DNA from: Bacillota bacterium | GTDB lineage: Bacteria; Bacillota; Bacilli; Alicyclobacillales; SLC66 | Length of the DNA: 7,132 nt | Direction: 5' to 3' | NCBI GenBank assembly: GCA_021820825.1 | Contig: JAKADD010000128.1 | Span: forward strand, 1-7,132 | Part shown: in pieces, positions 1 to 4,806 of the stretch | How positions within the stretch are numbered: the first letter of the stretch is position 1 | Layout: the number at the start of each line of letters is the position of its first letter | Notes under the pieces: generated by a model | Databases searched by the model: none | Seen by the model: only the letters and a program-made list of their open reading frames with translations | Told to the model about the DNA's origin: nothing | Program-made: the position numbers and the translations under genes

Positions 1-2
1 CG

Positions 3-830
3 GGTAATATTCAGAGAGTTCCCGCTCTGACTCTCAGCGGCGCGGGTGTTTACATTTTTCAAATCACCGGAGCGTTCAATACAGTTGCGGGAACCGTGAT
101 TACACTAGCCAATGGCGCGACGCCATGCGATGTATTCTGGGTCGTGGGAGGCGCCACGACACTCGGAGCAAACACGACTTTAGAGGGAACGATCATGAGT
201 GCTGCGGCCATTACTGTCGGCGCGAATTCTACTGTCAATGGCCGCATCTTATCGGAAACTGCAACGACGATCAGTACGGATCACATCACGGTTCCTCCGT
301 GTGCCACCAATGCGACAGGCGCCACTGTAGGTACGGTGACTGGCAGCACTTACCCAACAGGATCAACTCCTTCAACGCCAACTATCACATCGCCAACTCC
401 GCCGACAGTCACCACGGTGACGCCGCCGACAACAGTCACCACGGTCACGCCGCCGGTAACAGTCACGACGTTCACGCCGCCGGTAACAGTCACCACCGTG
501 ACGCCGCCGGCAACAGTCACTACAGTCAAGCCGCCTACGACACCTACGGTACCGACGGCAAATGGCAAGGCTATCAAACCGCCGGTCGTGACCAAGACAA
601 CAAAGCAGGCGGTCACAACCGTCAAAGCTCCAGCCGTTACTCCCGTAACACTGAAGATTGCTTCAGTAGTTGCAAAGAAGTCCACTGAGGCCAAACATGC
701 GCAATCCGTTGTAGCCGGAGCAACCTCACCGGTTACCGGCATCCCGGTCGTTTGGGAACTTGTAGAAGGGTTTGCCGTCGTGGCATTGGGCGGGCTCATG
801 ACGGTATTATTCAGACGCCGTCGCCAATAA
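3..830 (+). CDS. Ice-binding-like (DUF3494) surface protein, 3' part, with Thr/Pro stalk and sorting-like tail
   Basis: This frame is open from the left edge, so the start and signal peptide lie outside; 275 residues are visible. Residues 10-88 match the C-terminal half of the DUF3494/ice-binding-like beta-helix fold: LSGAGVYIFQI, the CDVFWVVGGATTLGANTTLEG stretch, then AAITVGANSTVNGRIL. This fold is used by ice-binding proteins and by many non-cold adhesin-like surface proteins. Residues about 89-235 are a low-complexity Thr/Pro/Val/Lys-rich stalk with nonapeptide repeats (residues 133-176). The last 34 residues are SPVTG, a hydrophobic segment and a terminal RRRRQ, the layout of a sortase sorting signal or a simple membrane anchor. 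The next gene, 76 bp downstream on the same strand, is a sortase, which supports wall anchoring. Ligand (ice, polysaccharide, surface) cannot be told from sequence; ice binding itself is not claimed. The fold call is firm and the anchoring is inferred. Confidence 0.85.
   Translation, partial: GNIQRVPALTLSGAGVYIFQITGAFNTVAGTVITLANGATPCDVFWVVGGATTLGANTTLEGTIMSAAAITVGANSTVNGRILSETATTISTDHITVPPCATNATGATVGTVTGSTYPTGSTPSTPTITSPTPPTVTTVTPPTTVTTVTPPVTVTTFTPPVTVTTVTPPATVTTVKPPTTPTVPTANGKAIKPPVVTKTTKQAVTTVKAPAVTPVTLKIASVVAKKSTEAKHAQSVVAGATSPVTGIPVVWELVEGFAVVALGGLMTVLFRRRRQ
399..530 (+). repeat. 27-bp tandem repeats coding a PPxTVTTVT stalk
   Basis: Five head-to-tail units lie in the coding frame: one 24-bp unit (399-422), then four 27-bp units starting at 423, 450, 477 and 504. 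They encode PPTVTTVT, PPTTVTTVT, PPVTVTTFT, PPVTVTTVT and PPATVTTVK. Units differ by a few bases, mostly at third positions and at the third and eighth residues. The product would be an extended, possibly O-glycosylated spacer holding the beta-helix head away from the wall. The unit number may vary between strains by slippage. Confidence 0.9.
726..827 (+). other. C-terminal cell-wall-sorting-like signal (SPVTG + hydrophobic segment + RRRR)
   Basis: The last 34 residues of the DUF3494 protein have the three parts of a sortase signal: a short motif (SPVTG), about 23 mostly hydrophobic residues (IPVVWELVEG then FAVVALGGLMTVLF) and a basic tail RRRRQ. The first position is Ser where the canonical motif LPxTG has Leu, and two Glu residues sit early in the hydrophobic part. 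It could also act only as a C-terminal membrane anchor. The sortase gene directly downstream favours a processed signal. Confidence 0.6.
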
Positions 831-897
831 CCTTGGCTAACCGAGAACTTGCCGCAATCGACCGCGTAAAATGATCACGGGGTAGCACCGAAAGCTT

Positions 898-903
898 GGG
901 GGT
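898..903 (+). promoter_or_regulatory. Ribosome binding site of the sortase gene
   Basis: GGGGGT lies just ahead of two consecutive in-frame GTG codons at 907 and 910. Spacing is only 3 bases to the first and 6 to the second, so GTG 910 may be the true start; the protein differs by one residue. No promoter or terminator is obvious in the 76-bp gap after the DUF3494 gene, which fits co-transcription. Confidence 0.5.
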
Positions 904-906
904 AGT

Positions 907-1998
907 GTGGTGGCGCGAAGGGTGTTTTGGTGGTTGGGTATCGCCATTATGGCCTGTGGGTTGTTGCTCGTGGCGCGGGTGCCGTATTTCTTTGCACGCT
1001 CGGCGACAGTAGGGGCGAGGTTAGTCGTCAGTGAACTGTCGCGACTCAAGCAGGGCGAAGCCTCAGGCGGCGGCGGTTCTCCGTTGCCTGGTTCCGGAAC
1101 CGGGATTTCCGCCAACTCGGCGACATCATCTGCGGCAGCGCCGGTAGGCCTACTCCAGATTCCCCAATTGCATCTCACCGCGCCAATCCTTGAGGGTGAC
1201 GGCGCGGCTGTACTCTCTGTTGCCGTCGGGCATCTGCCTGGCAGCGTTATGCCAGGACAACTTGGTTTAGCTGTCCTGGCGGCTCATAACGCCACCTGGT
1301 TCAGGAGTATTGACCAGTTGCGCCGTGGTTCTGTGATAGACGTCGCGACGCAAAATGGCCGCTATGAGTTTCAAGTGCGGAGCGCGCAGATCGTAAAGAC
1401 CGGCGCCGCAGTGGCCAATACTGCTTCTCCGTCCGTGCTGTTAGAGACCTGTTATCCGCTGAATGCGCTGTATCTGACACCGTATCGCTATCTCGTGACT
1501 GCGACTCTGGTCCATCAAATAGCGCATCCGTTGTCATCGCGGTCATTTGTAAAGACCAGCGGCGAACTCGTCAACTATGTTCCTGATCAGGGGCTCTCCT
1601 TCCTGCCCAGTTTTCCAAATAGCGACGTTCCAATGGGTTCCTTGACCTATGCTCATGATACTTCGCTTTCCTACAAGGATAGTCCGGCGCCGCTCTCGGC
1701 CGCCAACTTGATGGCGCGACTCTACGCCGCGTTTGTGAAGAAATCCGCGGCGGCGGATACGACGGACTTGCGGAAATTGCTGTCACACGTTCCTGCAGAC
1801 AATCCGCTGTGGCATGCGCCGCTTGGCGCCATTACCTACCAATCGGCATTTGACGTAAAACTTGGCGTCTCGCATGGGATTCTGGTCTCAGCCACTTCAT
1901 CCGTATGGATGGTGGTTTCCGGTCAGCCGGTTCACGTTATTTTGCTGGCCCGTAATGGCGGAAACCGCTTGTCACTGGTGAGTGCGCATTTCAGTTAG
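907..1998 (+). CDS. Class D-like sortase with long C-terminal extension
   Basis: This is a membrane-bound transpeptidase that would cleave a C-terminal sorting motif of secreted proteins and join them to the cell wall. Residues 5-28 form one N-terminal membrane anchor, residues about 50-80 are a Gly/Ser/Ala linker, and residues about 81-202 are the sortase beta-barrel. Catalytic residues are visible: His127 in LAAHNAT, Cys182 in LLETCYPL (the TLxTC motif) and Arg194 in TPYRYLVTA. The TCYP...PxRYxV pattern resembles class D sortases. At 363 residues it is much longer than the usual 190-240; residues about 203-363 form an extension that I do not recognise. The start is GTG (907 or 910). It follows the DUF3494 surface protein gene on the same strand, its likely substrate. 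Sortase identity is secure; the class assignment is moderate. Confidence 0.88.
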   Translation: MVARRVFWWLGIAIMACGLLLVARVPYFFARSATVGARLVVSELSRLKQGEASGGGGSPLPGSGTGISANSATSSAAAPVGLLQIPQLHLTAPILEGDGAAVLSVAVGHLPGSVMPGQLGLAVLAAHNATWFRSIDQLRRGSVIDVATQNGRYEFQVRSAQIVKTGAAVANTASPSVLLETCYPLNALYLTPYRYLVTATLVHQIAHPLSSRSFVKTSGELVNYVPDQGLSFLPSFPNSDVPMGSLTYAHDTSLSYKDSPAPLSAANLMARLYAAFVKKSAAADTTDLRKLLSHVPADNPLWHAPLGAITYQSAFDVKLGVSHGILVSATSSVWMVVSGQPVHVILLARNGGNRLSLVSAHFS

Positions 1999-2067
1999 GG
2001 GAGTTGTGTAACAAGAACGAAAAATCGTGATAAGCGTTTACTGTGTATGGGATTATAATCTGGCTGG

Positions 2068-2216
2068 TACAGCGTTGATTCCACTGTGAAAACTCACTCT
2101 AAGTCAATGGCAGTCTGATCGTGCCCCTCATAATATCCCAAATTCGTTTGAAACGAAACCAGCAACGTGCGTTACATTCAGCGCAGGGCGGGTTTCGCAG
2201 TGGAATCAGCGTTGTA
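2068..2216. repeat. 149-bp element bounded by 24-bp imperfect inverted repeats
   Basis: Bases 2068-2091 and 2193-2216 are inverted copies of one 24-bp sequence with 21 identities. All three mismatches become G-U wobbles in RNA of the plus strand, so the arms could form an unbroken 24-bp stem enclosing about 101 bases. The left arm begins TACAGCG and carries GATTCCACTGTGAAA. The layout fits a small non-autonomous mobile element (MITE) or the collapsed ends of an insertion sequence; the text faintly recalls IS21-family ends, which I cannot verify. No transposase gene and no immediate target-site duplication are visible. A structured RNA or transcription attenuator is the main alternative. Confidence 0.65.
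2143..2157. promoter_or_regulatory. Perfect 15-bp palindrome, possible operator
   Basis: TTCGTTT-G-AAACGAA is a perfect 7+1+7 dyad. It lies inside the 149-bp inverted-repeat element, about 235 bp upstream of the abrB-like gene. It has the size of a binding site for a dimeric regulator, but it could equally be the inner hairpin of the surrounding structure. No regulator is assigned. Confidence 0.4.
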
Positions 2217-2304
2217 GTGATAACTTCAAACGGCTGTTCAGCGACAAACGACACGAAGAAATTTTACTGATATTCTCGAACGCGCTTTTGGGGAGAGAAT
2301 ATGT

Positions 2305-2340
2305 TTGTGTTGAACGAGTCGCGGCGACGAAATCTCACAA
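2305..2340 (+). other. Compound dyad in the abrB-like leader
   Basis: An inner GTCGC-G-GCGAC dyad (2318-2328) sits inside outer TTGTG (2305-2309) and CACAA (2336-2340) arms, giving an interrupted stem about 50 bases before the abrB-like start codon. No T-run follows, so it is not a typical intrinsic terminator. An operator or a leader RNA fold is possible; the evidence is the symmetry alone. Confidence 0.3.
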
Positions 2341-2380
2341 CGTTGAACTTTTGTACATCACTAAACAAAAAAGGATAGAA

Positions 2381-2389
2381 AGGGTGATC
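2381..2389 (+). promoter_or_regulatory. Strong ribosome binding site of the abrB-like gene
   Basis: AGGGTGATC closely matches the extended anti-16S complement AGGAGGTGATC typical of Bacillota, with its core about 5-7 bases before the ATG at 2392. It fixes this start. No clear -35/-10 pair was found directly upstream. Confidence 0.75.
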
Positions 2390-2391
2390 TT

Positions 2392-2646
2392 ATGATCAGC
2401 ACGGGTATGAACCGCAAGATTGACGCATTGGGACGCATCGTGATTCCGAAGGAGTTGCGCATCACCCTGGGATTGGAGCAGGGGTCCGGTCTGGAGATAC
2501 TCCATGATGAGTTGGGGCAAATCATCCTGAGACAGTTTCGCTTTCGCTGCGAGTTTTGCAATCGCGATGAGAATTTGCTTGAACTGTTTGGTAAAAAAGT
2601 GTGTCGACCTTGCGCCGGGGAACTGCGGACAAGTGTGATAACATGA
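2392..2646 (+). CDS. AbrB/SpoVT-type transition-state regulator with four-Cys tail
   Basis: This is a small DNA-binding protein of 84 residues. Residues 1-48 are the AbrB swapped-hairpin domain: STGMNRKIDALGRIVIPKEL matches the Bacillus AbrB N-terminus, including the GRxVIPxELR core that dimerises and contacts DNA. Residues 53-74 carry CxxC...CxxC (Cys53, Cys56, Cys71, Cys74) around LFGKKV, a likely zinc-binding knuckle seen in many clostridial and bacillar AbrB-like regulators but absent from B. subtilis AbrB. Such proteins control transition to stationary phase, biofilm, exoenzyme and sporulation genes, often with autoregulation. The start is fixed by the strong ribosome site and by alignment of Met1 with AbrB. 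It is monocistronic, with long gaps on both sides. Which genes it controls here, including its neighbours, is unknown. Confidence 0.9.
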   Translation: MISTGMNRKIDALGRIVIPKELRITLGLEQGSGLEILHDELGQIILRQFRFRCEFCNRDENLLELFGKKVCRPCAGELRTSVIT

Positions 2647-2782
2647 TTCGGATTTAGACCTCTTGCCAAAATCACTCGTCCGGTATGCAACGGCGGATGA
2701 TCTTGGCGTCTATAGCAACGACTCTCGGCAGGGAGTGTTCGCGATGATCAAATTTTTAACGTGATAAGCCAGCGGTTCTCAC

Positions 2783-2804
2783 AAAATACTAACGCAAGTA
2801 TTTT
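2783..2804. promoter_or_regulatory. Perfect AT-rich dyad, probable operator for the cyclase promoter
   Basis: AAAATACT and AGTATTTT are perfect inverted 8-bp arms separated by AACGCA. The dyad lies just upstream of the extended -10 candidate at 2825-2833, roughly 36-57 bases before the inferred start of transcription, where a regulator could act. The stem is too AT-rich for an efficient terminator, although it does end in TTTT. No cognate protein is assigned. Confidence 0.45.
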
Positions 2805-2824
2805 CCATGTAGTGTGATTCATTA

Positions 2825-2833
2825 TGGTATGAT
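2825..2833 (+). promoter_or_regulatory. Extended -10 promoter candidate for the diguanylate cyclase
   Basis: TGGTATGAT fits the extended -10 pattern TGnTATAAT with one mismatch. No good -35 hexamer occurs 16-18 bases upstream, which is tolerated by extended -10 promoters. Transcription would start near 2840, leaving a leader of about 110 or 200 bases depending on which cyclase start is used. Confidence 0.4.
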
Positions 2834-2891
2834 CATTTTATATTCATATGCTGCGTAAGAGGGAAACAGTGAGGGGGATACAGCGGAATTG

Positions 2892-2942
2892 ATGATGGTC
2901 ATGGCCTCGGAGCTTCGTAGCTCCGCTCGTATGGGGAAATAA
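2892..2942 (+). CDS. Possible 16-residue leader peptide ORF
   Basis: ATG-ATG-GTC-ATG ... GGG-AAA-TAA encodes MMVMASELRSSARMGK and ends 7 bases before the first possible cyclase start. A GAGGGGG at 2871-2877 could serve as ribosome site, though the spacing of 14 bases is long. The hairpin at 2908-2925 lies wholly inside it. It may control access to the cyclase start or be chance; only position and the purine tract support it. Confidence 0.2.
   Translation: MMVMASELRSSARMGK
2908..2925 (+). other. GC-rich hairpin in the cyclase leader
   Basis: CGGAGCT-TCGT-AGCTCCG is a perfect 7-bp stem with a four-base loop. No T-run follows, so it is not a standard terminator. It lies 24 bases before the ATG at 2950 and would sit in the untranslated leader of the cyclase mRNA, where it could affect translation or stability. 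Confidence 0.5.
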
Positions 2943-2949
2943 AGTCATT

Positions 2950-4770
2950 ATGGGATATACCGCATCATTTCTATCTTCTTTGCGGGGCGTGCCTGTGAAA
3001 CTGGCGCCACCCGACTCAGTGACAAAGAGGGGTTGCGGGAACATGACGATGAATCGCAGACGGCACAGCGCAATTCGCAGGATCGTCACCCAACGTGCTT
3101 GGGAATCCATGGACGTGGAGTATTTCCGAATGCTTTTCACGAATTTTCCCGAGGCGATATTTCTCAAAGACGGACAAGGGTGTTGGCAAGTGATCAACCG
3201 CGCAGCCATGCAACTGTTTGATCTGGATGGCGGAAGACCGTGGCGCGGCTACACGGATACGCAGTTGGGCGGACTCTACCCCGACCTGAAAACAAGTTTT
3301 GATGTCTGCGCCGCGAGTGATGAACGCACGTGGTACGCTCGGCGCGAAACTCAGGGCTATGAACGCGTGGCGGATGTCACAGGCGGCGTTCACATGCTGG
3401 CGGTGCGTAAAATTCCCTATTTTCATCCCGATGGAACACGCAATGCCCTGGTTGTCATAGCAAGGGAGATCAAGTCCCCTGCAGGCCCGAGAGAACGCTT
3501 GCGGCAACGCCAGGAAGAATTGGAGACGATTCTGGATGCAACCAGTACGGCGATTTGGTATAAGGACAAAACCCATAAGTTCTTGCAGGTGAACCGAGCG
3601 GCCTGCACATTAATTGGGAGAGACAAACTGGATATCGTCGGCCACCTTGATGCTGAGATTTTCCCCGATCATATCGACCAGCACAGGGAAACGGAACATC
3701 AGGTCATGGTCAGCCAACGATCGATCTGGAACAGGGTCGAAAAATTGGTATTGCCTATGGGGCGCACCGTCGATGTCGAAGTGGATCGAGTGCCCTACTG
3801 GCACGGTTCGAATGTGGTTGGAGTGATCGTATTCGCACGGGATATTACCGAGCGGTTAAGAATCGAGACCGCCTTGCGGACCAGCGAAGAACGGTACCGG
3901 ACTATTTTGGCGGAAATCAAAGATGGTTATTTTGAAGTGGATCTCCATGGCAACTTGCTGTTCTTTAATCGGGCTTTAGTGGATATCCTGGGCTATCCCG
4001 AGGAAGAAATGTTAGGACTGAATAATCGTCAGTATACCGATCCTGAAAATGCCCGTGCGCTTTATCAAGCCTTTAATCAAGTATATCGTACCGGCACTCC
4101 CTTTTCGGCGGAATGGCAAATCATCCAGAAGGATGGAACGACCCGCTATCTGGACGCCTTGGTCTCTCTCATGCGGGATGAACAAAATCGTCCGACAGGA
4201 TTCCGCGGCATTGCCCGCGACATTACGGAACGCAAGGAAATTGAAGTTCGGCTTCATTTTCTGGCCCACCATGACGTCCTGACGAGACTTCCGAACCGCT
4301 CACTCGTGATGGAGCGGTTGGCGTTGGCGCTGACAGCGGCGCGGCAGCAAAATCATATGGTTGCGGTCCTGTTTCTTGATTTAGATCGGTTTAAGAACGT
4401 CAATGACACGTTGGGCCATGTTGTGGGCGATCAGTTATTACAGGGCGTGGCGGAGCGTCTCCAAGCATGTCTTAGAGCCAAGGATATGGTGGCCAGGATG
4501 GGAGGAGATGAATTTCTTATTCTGCTGTCTGCGGTCGCCCACAGGGATGAAGTACCCTTGGTCGCCCAGAGAATTTTGGATCAACTGCAAGCTTCGTGGT
4601 TATTGGAAGGTGAAGAATTTCGGTGCCCAGGGAGTATCGGGATCGCTCTCTTTCCTGACGACGGCGAAGATGAAGGCACTCTGCTCAAGCATGCAGATAT
4701 TGCCATGTATCAAGCCAAGGAGACAGGAGGGAACACCTATGTCCTCTATCAATCCGGGATGAATTTGTAA
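2950..4770 (+). CDS. Triple-PAS diguanylate cyclase (GGDEF)
   Basis: It makes cyclic di-GMP from two GTP. With no signal peptide or membrane segment, it should be a soluble sensor-cyclase. Numbering from base 2950 (606 residues): PAS1 about 56-173, a short coiled coil 180-194, PAS2 about 190-300 ending FARDITERL, PAS3 about 312-426 ending IARDITERK, and the GGDEF domain 432-602. The active-site loop is GGDEF at 518-522, and the inhibitory I-site RAKD (509-512) is intact, so product inhibition is expected. LFLDLDRFKNVND and the closing HADIAMYQAK are typical. There is no EAL or HD-GYP domain. The start is uncertain: ATG 2950 has a poor ribosome site, whereas ATG 3043 has AGAGGGG 10 bases upstream and gives 575 residues without the unusual first 31; 3043 may be the real start. 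PAS ligands are unknown. Confidence 0.92.
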   Translation: MGYTASFLSSLRGVPVKLAPPDSVTKRGCGNMTMNRRRHSAIRRIVTQRAWESMDVEYFRMLFTNFPEAIFLKDGQGCWQVINRAAMQLFDLDGGRPWRGYTDTQLGGLYPDLKTSFDVCAASDERTWYARRETQGYERVADVTGGVHMLAVRKIPYFHPDGTRNALVVIAREIKSPAGPRERLRQRQEELETILDATSTAIWYKDKTHKFLQVNRAACTLIGRDKLDIVGHLDAEIFPDHIDQHRETEHQVMVSQRSIWNRVEKLVLPMGRTVDVEVDRVPYWHGSNVVGVIVFARDITERLRIETALRTSEERYRTILAEIKDGYFEVDLHGNLLFFNRALVDILGYPEEEMLGLNNRQYTDPENARALYQAFNQVYRTGTPFSAEWQIIQKDGTTRYLDALVSLMRDEQNRPTGFRGIARDITERKEIEVRLHFLAHHDVLTRLPNRSLVMERLALALTAARQQNHMVAVLFLDLDRFKNVNDTLGHVVGDQLLQGVAERLQACLRAKDMVARMGGDEFLILLSAVAHRDEVPLVAQRILDQLQASWLLEGEEFRCPGSIGIALFPDDGEDEGTLLKHADIAMYQAKETGGNTYVLYQSGMNL

Positions 4771-4806
4771 ACCAATTTTCAGGGAATCAATTTGCGCAGA
4801 GACGCC

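Larger units (their letters stand above)
1999..2391. other. 393-bp gene-free region between sortase and abrB-like genes
   Basis: I see no convincing gene here. The stretch holds a 149-bp inverted-repeat structure (2068-2216), a 15-bp palindrome within it (2143-2157), an 8-bp inverted repeat (2270-2277 with 2295-2302), a compound dyad (2305-2340) and the abrB-like ribosome binding site. A perfect TATAAT lies at 2054-2059 but without a recognisable -35 box. No GC-rich stem followed by a T-run marks the end of the sortase transcript. Confidence 0.7.
2647..2949. other. 303-bp gene-free region upstream of the diguanylate cyclase
   Basis: No ordinary-sized gene is seen. It contains a short dyad ACTCTC-GGCA-GGGAGT (about 2723-2738), an AT-rich 22-bp dyad (2783-2804), an extended -10 promoter candidate (2825-2833), a GC-rich hairpin (2908-2925) and a possible 16-codon leader ORF (2892-2942). 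I looked for a cyclic-di-GMP riboswitch-like layout because of the downstream gene and did not recognise one. If the cyclase begins at 3043, this leader extends to 3042. Confidence 0.65.

Noticed and set aside
399..530. Regular repeats as a CRISPR array
   Set aside because: Units are contiguous without unique spacers, stay in the reading frame and encode a Pro/Thr stalk.
350..799. Long minus-strand open frame opposite the stalk
   Set aside because: It is the mirror of the repetitive Thr/Pro coding region; its translation is low-complexity Val/Thr/Gly and the plus frame has the recognised domain.
2054..2059. Perfect TATAAT as a promoter
   Set aside because: No -35 hexamer at 16-18 bases and no TG extension; it also lies over 330 bases from the next gene, so I did not call it a feature.
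2270..2302. ATATTCTC / GAGAATAT inverted repeat as a sortase terminator
   Set aside because: The stem is AT-rich, the loop is 17 bases and no T-run follows; it lies about 270 bases after the sortase stop.
2647..2949. Cyclic-di-GMP riboswitch in the cyclase leader
   Set aside because: The characteristic conserved GNRA-loop and receptor blocks were not recognised; only simple hairpins are visible.
4771..4806. Bidirectional terminator between the converging cyclase and synthetase genes
   Set aside because: CAATTT occurs twice as a direct, not inverted, repeat, and I find no GC-rich stem with a T-run in the gap; nearby GAGAC/GTCTC (4799-4827) has only 5 pairs around a 19-base loop.
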